From Vibrio aestivus (GTDB lineage: Bacteria > Pseudomonadota > Gammaproteobacteria > Enterobacterales > Vibrionaceae), in the NCBI GenBank assembly GCA_003263845.1, contig JYJN01000091.1, forward strand, positions 1 to 46,146: a DNA stretch of 46,146 bases. Direction: 5' to 3'. Below are positions 34,962-44,499 of the stretch, piece by piece. Within the stretch, counting starts at the first letter, position 1; each line of letters opens with the position of its first letter. Position numbers and translations under genes: made by a program. The notes beneath the pieces are model-generated. The model made no database searches. It had not been told where the DNA came from and worked only from the letters and a program-made list of their open reading frames with translations.

Positions 34962-37900
34962 ATGAATATCACAAGGACTCTAGTCTCCACGGCTATCTTG
35001 GTGGCGTTAACGGGTTGTGGCGGCGGAGACGGTGGGGGCAGCAGCTCTACTGGCGGAGGTACTTCATCTGGTAATGGTGACTCAGGCTCTAGTCAGCCTA
35101 CTTCAGAGGCTAAAATTGGTGTGTTCACCGATAGTGCGGTAGCGAACTTGAAGTATGAAACAACGAAACCTGACGGTACAGTTTCACTTACAGGTATCAC
35201 TGATTCAGAAGGTGAATATCAGTTTAACGAAGGCGAAATGGTCTCGTTCTATATCGGTGATTTGCATTTAGGTTCTACGCAAGCGAGTGAAGTCGTTACG
35301 CCGCTTGAGCTACCTGCGCCGATCAAGGTATCTCAGATCCTACAGTCGTTTGATAGCGATGGTGACCCAGATGTTGCAGGCATTACGATTCCGCATGAGA
35401 TTCATGAACTGCTCGAAGATTCAGACAATGATGCCGTTGAAACCTTGGTGGATAAGTTAGTCGCCTCGGTAGAGCAAGTAGACGAAGATTTCGATACGGC
35501 GTTTAACACTTTCTTTATTGAATTTTCCAATGAAGTCGCCAACGTTAATGCTGATCTTCACCAAAAAATACGAGTAGTTAAGGCTGCAGAAGCTAAAGCC
35601 CACTTGGAAAAGAACGAACACATTGCACAAAAGGGTGGGGTAGAGAAACGCCTGATTGAACGCCTTGAAGAGATTGCTGATGATGATCGTAATCCGCGAG
35701 CAGTACTTAACTTCTTAAAAGCGACAGAGCTTTTCCCTGCAATTGAAGGTGTCTCTCACAAGATAGATTATACGGCTGCGATTCAGTTTGAAGATGATGA
35801 AGATTTTGATAAGCAGGAGATTAATCGTCGCATTGAAGAAATCAATAGACTACTTTCGTGGAAGTTGGATGCTGACAAGTCTGCAAAACTGGGCAATCAA
35901 GCCGGTCAGCAGGAATTCTCTGATTCCTTACGTGCTTTTGTTGGTAACGAGCCAATCAATCTTCCAGCACTTGATGGATTAACAGAGAGTCAAGTTCTTG
36001 AGTTTTTCGTAAAGCGTAATGGTTGGCTTGAGCCTGCTGATACGATGACTCGGGTTAATGGTATTGCAATGTTACAAACTTACGCAGCAGGCCAAAACCA
36101 GTCTATCGACATGACCAACACCCTGTTGCAAATCCTACTTCCGAATATTGAACTGAAAGAAGATTATGATTACCTGCAGTGGATTGATATTCAACAGAAT
36201 TATGTCGACTTAGCGAATACTCGTCTGCAAGTGACTAAAGTAACCAATGAGTGGGATGTACTTGATGAAATCTGGGATGGTGAGAAAACTTCTGATGAAG
36301 TGAAAGCTTTCTTAGAAGATGCATTGCTGTTTAAAGACAATGTGATCGTTGATAGTGTTGATTACGCTCAGATTATTCAGCCGACAGAAGCAAATAATAC
36401 CTTTGATTTAAACATGCTGAAGACCAAGATCAATGCAGCCGCAGTGCTAACAGAATTTTTTGGTCATGCTGATTTCGAAACTATGCTCGCAACTGACGAC
36501 GGAAAGGGTGAGCTGACTGCTCTGTTCGACGCCTTAGACATACGTTCACCAGATTTAACACAGTTAAACGTGGCTCAAATACTGACTCTACTGAGTTCCG
36601 GTGATGGCAGTTACTCAGTGGATGCTGCCCGAAATCGTTTACAAGGTTACTTAGACCTTGAAGATTATTTAGCAGACCCTGATCAACATTTGGATCGCCA
36701 AAATTCACGAGAGATTTTAGAGGAAATTTTCTCAGATTTAGACTTTAAGTACGATGCCGATTTTCACAGCATGATCGTGTTAGATGGAGCGTTCATTGAC
36801 CTTGAAGCCACTCATCAGCGAATTGCTAGATTAAACGCAATATTTGGAAGATTCCAACAGCCAAATGCCAATATGAACTTCTTATGGTATGCATTCCAAA
36901 TGGCAGGCGTTACGGATATTGTTCGCGAGCAAGACTATCGCTTTGAAGCCCTGTTTGATGGCGGTAACTACGATTTCAATACGATTAAAATGCAAGTCGC
37001 TACCATTAACTCGCTTGCGGCGTTCGCTCGAAAAAGTGCACTTTGGCCCGCGCAAGAGCGCTTCCCTGACTCACCAGTCAGTCAAGATGACTGGAATGCA
37101 GACGAGCTTCAGCAGCTTATCTTAGATGCAGGCTTTACGATTCCAGTTAAGAACGTTGGCGGAGAAACGGTTGATCACAACATTGACCTCATTCTTGACC
37201 ACAAGAACAACACCCTAGATCTTGTGCAAACGCAACGTAGCTTAAATGCGATTGGTAAGGCATCAGGTGTTGCGTCAATGAAAGTGAACTCGCATCCACT
37301 GATTAACAATAACTTCTACCATTTTGCTCTGCGTAATGACGGTAGTATTGTCGCATGGCGAATCAACATGGATAGAAATGACTACGAACAACAAACGCCT
37401 GTTGTGGTAGAGATGAACACGGCTGGGCCAAAGGCGACCGAAATGTTCTCTATCCAACATTATGGTGCAGCACTGCGCAAAGATGGCTCTGTGATTGTTT
37501 GGAATAGTTTAAATCCAGATGGCGTGATCACAGTGCCAGAAGGGCTAGATGGCACGATTCCAGTGGTAACGATCGTCGGTAGTGAAAGAGCATTTGCTGC
37601 CGTTCGCAGTGATGGTTCGGTTGTGATGTTCGGTACTGAAGACCTAGGTGATTTTGAGCAGTATAAGCAAGACTTAGACGGCAGTAAGCATAAAGTAGTG
37701 TCTTTACATGCAACGAACACATCGTTTACCGCGCTTATGGACAACGGCAGTGTTGTGACTTGGGGCAATGTGTCTGCTGCGGATCAAGATAAGCTAGCGT
37801 TGCAAGTGCCAGGGCATGGCCCAGGTAGTCGTGAGCAAGATCGCCACTTGATGATTGATGCCATTTATACCACGCGAGGTGCATTTGCTGCCATTAAAGG

Positions 37901-39112
37901 TGATGGCTCAGTTGTTACATGGGAGATGTCGGCTCAGGTGCGGACTTGGGTGAAAAACAGATGTTCTTGAATGGTGATGTTGCAACTGTGTCTATAGCAA
38001 CCACGGAAGGTGCTTTTGCGGCTCTACGTAGTGATGGACGAGTGATTGCTTGGGGTGATGTGACCAAAGGCGGCGCGGCTGAATTCAACCGTGGCGACTT
38101 ACCAAGCTGGATTTGGAAGGATGAAACTAAAACAGAGTATGCGGATTGGCTGAAAGACGAACCTTATGGTGATCCTAATGACCCAGATGGTATCAATTGG
38201 ACTAAAGTGTTCCAAGACCTTGTGTACGTAGGTAGCACCATGCCAGAGGACCCTGCGCAACTTGAAGCGGGAGTTGTGAGCTTACATGCAAGTAATGTTG
38301 GTTTTACTGCGATTAAAGAGGATGGTTCGAGCCAAGCTTGGGGTACAGATATGTACTTCCCTGCTGAGACAAAAGCCGCGCTGTCCGCACAAGCAGTGAA
38401 ACGTATCTTCTCCAATGAACACATCTTTGTCGCTGAAATGGCCGATGGTTCATTACTACAGTGGGGACGTGAATTTGGTATTGCTGATTGGTACGGGGAT
38501 ATTCAAGGTACCGTAATGCCCGAAGAAATGCTTAACGGCAGCGTTAAGGTCATTGATGTACAAATTGACAGCGGAACCATTATCGCGCTGCGTGAAGATG
38601 GCGCAGTTGTTCAGTGGGGTATCCGCGATTTTGAAATCATCCCAAGTTACTACATCAATGGCGCTGTGAATGCACGTATTGCTCTTGATGCGACGCTACT
38701 AGATGGTTCTGTTGAAGCCAAGAAAGTTGTGAAAATCTTTAAATCTAGTGGCTCGTTCAGTGCCATTCATGTAGACGGGACGGTAACGACTTGGGGCTCT
38801 TCTAACGACAACGGTAACTCACTGTTTGTACAGCGTGAGCTTGGAGCGAACACATCGGGCAAGGACTTCTCTGCGGCACATGATGCGGATAAAGATGGCG
38901 TGATGTCAGACGTTGAACTGCAAAATGGCACGTCTCCATATTCACGCGATACCGATGGTGATGGTGTAGATGATGGCACGGAGATTAATGACCTGAGTTC
39001 TGATCCTTTGACATCTCGTCGCCCGGCGAAAACGAACGATGTGGTAGCTTATGACGATAAGCTACTAAGACGTAATGCAGAATCACTACCTGCGAGTTGG
39101 TTGAAGTATTAA
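34962..39112 (+). CDS. Large lipoprotein with helical-repeat region, RCC1-like repeats and calcium-binding-type tail (one base loss)
   Basis: Predicted surface or outer-membrane lipoprotein of about 1,383 residues. Lipobox VALTGC (start MNITRTLVSTAILVALTGC at ATG 34962, GGAG upstream), then a Gly/Ser-rich linker and a domain with VFTDSAVANLKYETTKPDG and EGEMVSFYIGDLHLGS, seen in many marine lipoproteins. Residues ~290-780 hold about eight diverged helical repeats (hDhxxTxxRhxxIN). From ~790 on, about ten copies of a DGSVVTWG-type motif resemble RCC1 blades. The tail has DTDGDGVDDGTEIND-like calcium-binding repeats. One G missing at 37921-37923 splits it; adding it restores SVVTWGDVGSGADLGEKQMF. 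Divergent from the Tad operon. Function unknown; an adhesin or ligand-binding role is a guess. Confidence 0.8.
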
Positions 39113-39143
39113 TAAACGCCAACGCTTGTATCTGCGAATAATC

Positions 39144-39167
39144 AAGGCCTGACAATTGTCAGGCCTT
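39144..39167. terminator. Palindromic terminator between the lipoprotein and DUF4156 genes
   Basis: A perfect 24-base palindrome, AAGGCCTGACAA then TTGTCAGGCCTT, followed by TCTT. It can serve both convergent genes. Confidence 0.8.
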
Positions 39168-39193
39168 TCTTGTTGGTATTATTAAGAGGTGAA

Positions 39194-39529
39194 TTACTCA
39201 CATCGATACGCGTTACCAAACACGGAAAATGAAGTAACAAAGTCCTGAGGGTGAATCATCACAATAGTGTCTGCCCCTAACTCTAAGGCATTATTCCTTA
39301 GTTGGTTTACAGCACCCTGAATCATTTGGTCATTAGTATAAAACAAATAGCTATACCAATGTCCCTCACTGCCTGTAATGTCACCTAGCCATTCACATTC
39401 GGTCACGCTGAAGGTTTTATCTAAGCGAATGTGAATATCCTCTGAGCCTGCTACAGGCATGTTTGAAGGGTTAGCACATCCCGCTAATAGAGGTATAGCG
39501 AGCGCAGAGATCAGGAGTTTTTTAATCAT
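39194..39529 (-). CDS. DUF4156-family small lipoprotein
   Basis: A 111-residue lipoprotein from ATG 39529 (MIKKLLISALAIPLLAGC, clean lipobox). The body has VTECEWLGDITGSEGHWYSY and LRNNALELGADTIVMIHPQD, typical of DUF4156, and a final Cys. No function is established. The upstream TTG adds only four residues and has no better ribosome site. It is followed by the palindromic terminator and lies downstream of the DUF2956 gene on the same strand. Confidence 0.82.
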   Translation of the reverse strand: MIKKLLISALAIPLLAGCANPSNMPVAGSEDIHIRLDKTFSVTECEWLGDITGSEGHWYSYLFYTNDQMIQGAVNQLRNNALELGADTIVMIHPQDFVTSFSVFGNAYRCE

Positions 39530-39562
39530 TTTTATTCTCAATAAGATTGGTTTATCGAAAGG

Positions 39563-39913
39563 CTAACCTTGCTGGACAACATAAGTAATAAAGCCGACCC
39601 AACTAACGATAAGCAGCATCCAAGGGAGTATAGATGGTTTTTCTGAGCTCGTTGATTGTGGTTCTACAATGGTCGCGGCTTCAACTTTGGCCTCTCCAGT
39701 AATAGCTTGCTTAGCTTTTTGTACTTTCTTTTTAGCTTTATCCGCTTGGCGGTTGCGCTCTTTTTGCTGTTTTTTATACAGCGCGATACCCTTTTCAATC
39801 CCTTGCGCAATGAGCTTAGTTTGCTCTTTGGTTTGCCCAGGCTTTTGGGTTGCTTTGGCAATTTTCATTGCCTCTTGCTGTGTTTGTTCGGAAGGAACCA
39901 CTTTCTTTTTCAT
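39563..39913 (-). CDS. DUF2956-family membrane protein
   Basis: A 116-residue protein starting at ATG 39913 (MKKKVVPSEQTQQEAMKIAK). The N-terminal two-thirds is highly charged and helical (RNRQADKAKKKVQKAKQA), and the C-terminus is a single membrane helix (ILPWMLLIVSWVGFITYVV). I recognise DUF2956, common in Vibrio and Shewanella, of unknown role. A longer in-frame start exists but overlaps the divergent TPR gene and is not homologous. Confidence 0.85.
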   Translation of the reverse strand: MKKKVVPSEQTQQEAMKIAKATQKPGQTKEQTKLIAQGIEKGIALYKKQQKERNRQADKAKKKVQKAKQAITGEAKVEAATIVEPQSTSSEKPSILPWMLLIVSWVGFITYVVQQG

Positions 39914-40000
39914 TAGAGTAATTTCTGCAGTGATCAAAGTTATCAATAGATTATCACGATATACTGATATTTCGCATGATGAGATTACGCGGGAGTTGAT

Positions 40001-40630
40001 ATGGAACAAAGTGTAGTGATGGCGCTAGGTGGTGCCAGTGTTCTATTGCTTCTTTTAGTTTGTATTCGAGTGCCTAAGCAGTGGCGTTTAAAAGCTCTTG
40101 GCATGTCTTGTGTGATCATCGTGTGCGCTTGGCTGACGTTTATTCCAGTTCGAGGTGAAACCCCTAGTTTATTAAAACCACTGGCGAAACCTGCGTCTGC
40201 CAATGAGTACTTGGCAGAGCTGCAATCGGATATCAAGCAAGACAGAAATAACGCAGAGCTGTGGTTTCAGCTTGGGCATGCATACTTGCTTAAAAATGAG
40301 TTTGACTCAGCACTGACCTGCTTTGATTATGCGATTCGCCTTTCGCCATCACCGACAGCTAGCCAGCTCGCGGCTAAAGCGACCTCTTTGTATTACCTGT
40401 CGTCACAACGCATTACGCCTCAAGTCGACTTACTGCTAACCAAAGCGTTGGAGCTTGAGACAAACAGCCTTCCTGCACTGACTTTGCTTGCCAATGATCA
40501 CTTCTACAGTTTTCGCTATCAAGACGCCATCGACACTTGGGTGCAAATCCTAGACAGCGGTCAGCGCGATATCGACCGCGTTGCGATTGTTGAGTCAATC
40601 AACCGAGCTAAAGCGTTAGCTAGTCGTTGA
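40001..40630 (+). CDS. TPR-domain protein resembling CcmI/NrfG C-terminal part
   Basis: A 209-residue membrane-anchored TPR protein. Two N-terminal hydrophobic segments (VMALGGASVLLLLLVCIRV and LGMSCVIIVCAWLTFIPV) are followed by TPR-type helices: NAELWFQLGHAYLLKNEFDS, ALTCFDYAIRLSPSPTASQL, LLTKALELETNSLPALTLLA and YQDAIDTWVQIL. NrfG/CcmH-type proteins take part in cytochrome c maturation, but no partner genes are nearby, so I would not assign that role. It ends 2 bp from the convergent kinase/phosphatase gene. Ribosome site GGGAG. Confidence 0.75.
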   Translation: MEQSVVMALGGASVLLLLLVCIRVPKQWRLKALGMSCVIIVCAWLTFIPVRGETPSLLKPLAKPASANEYLAELQSDIKQDRNNAELWFQLGHAYLLKNEFDSALTCFDYAIRLSPSPTASQLAAKATSLYYLSSQRITPQVDLLLTKALELETNSLPALTLLANDHFYSFRYQDAIDTWVQILDSGQRDIDRVAIVESINRAKALASR

Positions 40631-40632
40631 AC

Positions 40633-42393
40633 TTAGCGCGCAAGAATAACCCAAAGCTCTAGCAAGGCTGCGCCAAGCAGCAGTGCGGTTAAACTTTTCC
40701 AAAACTTAAGTGGGTTGCGCTTGATTAATGGTTGTTGTTTGGTCTTTCTCATCCATTCTTCGCTCGGGGAATGTAAGTCGGCGATTACATCTCCGAGCGC
40801 TTGGTAACGTGATCGCGGGTTGGGGTGGCAAGCTTTTTCAAACACCATATTCAGCCAAAGCGGTAGCTCTCCACGGTAGTTAGTGACAGGGATATAGAGC
40901 CACTTTCGCTTACGCCCTTGGGTTAAGTCTAAACCTGACTGCGTTGAATACGGATAGTGCCCTGTGAGCATCTCGTAGCCAATCACACCAATTGAAAACA
41001 GATCGGATTGCGTTGTGGCACTCTCACCGAGTATGTATTCAGGTGCAATGTAGTTCATCGCTCCAAGTGGCGTATCTTCATCACTTTGACTGATGCTCTC
41101 TTCTAAACCTTGCGCAGACGCAGAACCCAAATCGATAATCACAACGCGGTCGTCATTGGTTAGAATGATGTTCTCAGGTTTTAGGTCACGATGAACCATA
41201 TCCGCACGCTGAAATACACGGGCAGCCTTGATGATAGCCTCTAGTATCTGACGAGTGTCGGAAAGTGATGGAGTAGGGTGATCGTACATCCATTGGCGTA
41301 ACGTGGTGCCGGACAGGTACTCATAAAGCTGATAACAAAACGGACTCCCTTTTGGTGCGGCAATAACCTTCATGACATTCTGGCTGCTAAGCTGATTGCC
41401 CACCCAATACTCGTTGGCAAACTGGGTTAGCGCACTTGTATCGTCTGACGCATCCGGCGAGAGTGTTTTTAATACATGTTCGTTTTTAGTGTGTTCATCA
41501 GTGACTCGATAAACATGGCTGCGAGTTCCACTGTGAAGTATGTGTGTCACCCTGTAATGGTCGATGCTTTGACCAACACTTAACACGGGTGGAATGGCTT
41601 TAGACATTAAGCGCGTTTTGTACTCAAGGGGCGTTAAGTTCGGCAAAGACAATATGTCCACTAACAGGCAGGTCAAGTTATCTTGGCTGCCTTCCAGCTG
41701 GGCGTATTCGCATAGAACTTGGCTAACTTTTGCCAACGGCTGTTCGGCACTGGCGAGCTCGAATAGCCTTTCATGAGATAGGACATCGTGCACCCCATCG
41801 GTGGTAAACAAGAAACGATCACCGGGTTTTAGGTTGATGGTTTGGTAGTCGATATCCAGTCGATTATCCATGCCTAAACCGCGTGTCAGCACTTGTTGCT
41901 GGCTCATCACTTTTCTTGAGTGATCGCGGGTGAGTAAGCGGATTTTCTCATCTCTTATGAGATAGATTCGACTATCGCCAATGTGAAACAGATGTGCGGT
42001 GTTGGACTTAAAAATGGCCGAGCTTAGAGTTGAGATATAGCCATTATGCGGCAAGTTAGAAGCTTGGCTTTGCTGAAACAGCCATGAGTTTAGAGCACTG
42101 AGTACTTTACATGCGGAGCGCTTTACGCCCCAACTGTGCGGGGTGGAGTAATAATCAAGAATGAACTGCGTTGTTGCGGTGTGGCTCGCTTGCTGACCAT
42201 GTTCACTGCTGCTCACACCATCGGCGACACAGGCAATGGCTCCTTTAAAGTCGAGGTCGTACTGTTTCTCAGGAATTTTTGCCATTAGAGCATCTTGATT
42301 GATGGCTTTGTTTCCGGCGTGAGAATACCCACCAACGGCTATGTGTTGGGTCGAAAGAATGGTATTGGCTTGTTGATTCGCAAGGTTACCCAT
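40633..42393 (-). CDS. Fused PP2C-type phosphatase and Ser/Thr kinase with C-terminal membrane anchor
   Basis: A 586-residue bifunctional signalling protein. Residues ~20-250 form a PP2C domain with all metal-site motifs: IACVADGVSSSEHGQQAS, HIGDSRIYLIRD, LFTTDGVHDVLS and SQDNLTCLLVD. Residues ~275-545 form a Hanks-type kinase with HVLKTLSP (ATP Lys), MVHRDLKPENIIL (catalytic loop near residue 400), DLG in place of DFG and MNYIAPEYILGE. The C-terminus is one membrane helix (SLTALLLGAALLELWVILA). It is the last gene after nirB, nirD and the nitrate transporter on the same strand, 168 bp from the transporter, so it may tune nitrate uptake or reduction by phosphorylation. Targets unknown. Confidence 0.9.
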   Translation of the reverse strand: MGNLANQQANTILSTQHIAVGGYSHAGNKAINQDALMAKIPEKQYDLDFKGAIACVADGVSSSEHGQQASHTATTQFILDYYSTPHSWGVKRSACKVLSALNSWLFQQSQASNLPHNGYISTLSSAIFKSNTAHLFHIGDSRIYLIRDEKIRLLTRDHSRKVMSQQQVLTRGLGMDNRLDIDYQTINLKPGDRFLFTTDGVHDVLSHERLFELASAEQPLAKVSQVLCEYAQLEGSQDNLTCLLVDILSLPNLTPLEYKTRLMSKAIPPVLSVGQSIDHYRVTHILHSGTRSHVYRVTDEHTKNEHVLKTLSPDASDDTSALTQFANEYWVGNQLSSQNVMKVIAAPKGSPFCYQLYEYLSGTTLRQWMYDHPTPSLSDTRQILEAIIKAARVFQRADMVHRDLKPENIILTNDDRVVIIDLGSASAQGLEESISQSDEDTPLGAMNYIAPEYILGESATTQSDLFSIGVIGYEMLTGHYPYSTQSGLDLTQGRKRKWLYIPVTNYRGELPLWLNMVFEKACHPNPRSRYQALGDVIADLHSPSEEWMRKTKQQPLIKRNPLKFWKSLTALLLGAALLELWVILAR

Positions 42394-42468
42394 CGTTGTC
42401 TCTCCTATTGATCATCCGATAAGTCCAATTGCTGCTTGATTAAACAGAGCTTGAAACTTACTGGAGAA

Positions 42469-42507
42469 CAAAAGCCCCGCGAAGCGAAAAGCTAAGCAAG
42501 GCTTTTG
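42469..42507 (-). terminator. Hairpin between the nitrate transporter and kinase genes
   Basis: Arms CAAAAGCC / GGCTTTTG enclose a 23-base GCGAAGCG-rich interior. In transcript sense (minus) it is followed by TTTTGTTC, a weak U tract. It may attenuate read-through from the transporter into the kinase gene. Confidence 0.45.
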
Positions 42508-42561
42508 AACGAATACGACCCATTAGCGGTGATAAGCGGATGAGCCATATTCCCCCGATTT

Positions 42562-44031
42562 TTAGCTAGAGACGTCGATTAACGTCACGCTGCCATCTTC
42601 ATTGACTTCTGCCATTTGGCCTTTTGGCTCTTCCATAAATAGAAGAGTGGCAAAGCCAAGCACTGCGGTTGCAGCAATGACATAGAAGAAGGTTTGATAA
42701 GAAACGAAAGAGAGAACCGTTAGGTAAACCACTGCACCCACGTTACCGTAAGCACCCGTCATGCCCGCGATTTGACCTGTCATACGACGCTTAATCAAAG
42801 GTACAGTCGCAAATACTGCGCCTTCACCTGCTTGCACGAAGAAAGAACATGCCATTGCAGCAGCCACTGCTAACCATAGTGGCCAGTCACTGCCTACTTG
42901 ACCCATTAGGAAGTAACCCAATGCAAGGCCTGCGGTTAGGATAAGTAGAGTCGGTTTACGACCGAATTTATCTGAAATCCAACCGCCACCAGGACGCGAC
43001 ATCAAGTTCATGAAAGCGTAGGCTGAAGCCACCATACCCGCGAGTACAGGAGAGAGCTCAAACGTTTCCAAGAAGAACAGAGGAAGCATTGAAACAACCG
43101 CCAATTCTGAACCAAAAGTGGCAAAGTAAAGGACATTCAGAACAGCAACTTGTTTGAACTTGTAGCGGTGTACTTCTTCCACCGGTGTGGTAAAGATAGA
43201 CTTATTCACCTTCCATACTTGCGATACTTCGTAGAGATAGAGCGCAGCCAAGCCAATGTATACGGCGTTAACGGCAAAGTCAGACAGCATACCTACACCC
43301 GATGGCGAGAGTTTCCATGCAAGCAGAGCTAGCGCGCCATACATTGGGATTTTCATGATAAGCACCAGGGCAAAATCACCTTTAGAAGTCACTTCCATCG
43401 CTGACAAGTTCTTTGGTTTGAAGTATGTCGCCCCTTTTGGTGTGTCTGTAACACTGCGATAGAAAACAACAGAGAACAGCAAGCTCATCACACCTGTCAG
43501 GCCAACGGCGTAGCGCCAACCCTCTTCACCACCAAACAGCAATGCGATAGTTGGTAGTGTGAACGCAGCGGCAGCGGAACCGAAGTTACCCCAACCCCCA
43601 TAAATGCCCTCAGCGGTACCGAGCTCATTATGCGGAAACCATTCAGAAACAAGGCGGATACCAATGACGAAGCCCGCACCGATGAAGCCCAGCAGGAAGC
43701 GAGCAATGGCGGCTTGTAAAAATGAGTCTGCCAAGGCAAACATGAAACATGGGATGGAACATACGGCCAGTAGTGCCGAGTAGACCAATCTAGGACCATA
43801 GCGGTCGGTCAGGCTACCGATCAACACTCGCGCAGGAATGGTTAGGGCGACGTTCAATATCAGTAGGGTTTTAATTTGTTCAGTGGTTAAACCAAGTGAG
43901 GTTTTGACCATTTGTAGCAGCGGCGCGAAGTTAAACCACACCACGAATGTAATGAAGAAGGCGATCCAGCTTAAATGCAGGACCTTCATTTTGCCTTTAA
44001 ATGACAGCAGCGAAAAAGAATTACTTTCCAT
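42562..44031 (-). CDS. NarK/NasA-type nitrate/nitrite MFS transporter
   Basis: A 489-residue major-facilitator protein of the nitrate/nitrite porter family with 12 predicted membrane helices. Both nitrate signatures are visible: [13 protein letters not shown] and [15 protein letters not shown]. The substrate-binding Arg residues lie in [15 protein letters not shown] and [18 protein letters not shown]. It sits 44 bp after nirD in a nirB-nirD-transporter order, the arrangement of assimilatory nitrate/nitrite uptake operons, so uptake for assimilation is likelier than respiratory antiport. Frame intact. Confidence 0.93.
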   Translation of the reverse strand: MESNSFSLLSFKGKMKVLHLSWIAFFITFVVWFNFAPLLQMVKTSLGLTTEQIKTLLILNVALTIPARVLIGSLTDRYGPRLVYSALLAVCSIPCFMFALADSFLQAAIARFLLGFIGAGFVIGIRLVSEWFPHNELGTAEGIYGGWGNFGSAAAAFTLPTIALLFGGEEGWRYAVGLTGVMSLLFSVVFYRSVTDTPKGATYFKPKNLSAMEVTSKGDFALVLIMKIPMYGALALLAWKLSPSGVGMLSDFAVNAVYIGLAALYLYEVSQVWKVNKSIFTTPVEEVHRYKFKQVAVLNVLYFATFGSELAVVSMLPLFFLETFELSPVLAGMVASAYAFMNLMSRPGGGWISDKFGRKPTLLILTAGLALGYFLMGQVGSDWPLWLAVAAAMACSFFVQAGEGAVFATVPLIKRRMTGQIAGMTGAYGNVGAVVYLTVLSFVSYQTFFYVIAATAVLGFATLLFMEEPKGQMAEVNEDGSVTLIDVSS

Positions 44032-44075
44032 AGTCTTAATTCCTTATTAGAGATTATGCGGCGATGTTTTTGAAG

Positions 44076-44414
44076 TTAATTGAGTAGAGGAAGTTGAACT
44101 TGAATATTGCCGTCCAGCTCCCGCACACAATAGGTGGAGAGCGTAATGTCTTGCTCTTCTAAACAGGCCCCTGTCTCTAAGTGAAAATGCTGCTTATACA
44201 GCGGTGAGGCAACGTAAGGTTCGTCATTAATGGAACCAATTATTCCGCGTGACAACACATTGGCTTTGCCAATGGGGTCGTAGTTGGAAATTGCGTACAG
44301 CTTGCCTTCTCGCTGGCAGTTGAAGATAGCAATTTGATGGCCGTTTAAAAAAGCGCAGACTCCGGTTTGAGGAACTAAGTCACTTTTTTGGCACACAGTT
44401 AGCCAGTCACTCAT
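44076..44414 (-). CDS. nirD: Nitrite reductase (NADH) small subunit
   Basis: A 112-residue Rieske-like protein that partners NirB in cytoplasmic NADH-dependent nitrite reduction to ammonium. It shows the NirD pattern ISNYDPIGKANVLSRGIIGS and VASPLYKQHFHLETGACLE, and lacks the paired Cys-His ligands of a true Rieske centre, as is normal for NirD. Lies 85 bp after nirB on the same strand and upstream of the nitrate transporter. Confidence 0.95.
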   Translation of the reverse strand: MSDWLTVCQKSDLVPQTGVCAFLNGHQIAIFNCQREGKLYAISNYDPIGKANVLSRGIIGSINDEPYVASPLYKQHFHLETGACLEEQDITLSTYCVRELDGNIQVQLPLLN

Positions 44415-44499
44415 AGGGCTCTCCCTGTCGTTGACGTTAAGTTAAAAAATAGTTTGTTGAAAATTAGCGGATACGATTCCGCGGATGAACGCTTGTGAG

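Noticed and set aside
37460..37768. Minus-strand ORFs within the lipoprotein gene
   Set aside because: Repetitive antisense shadows produced by the RCC1-like repeats.
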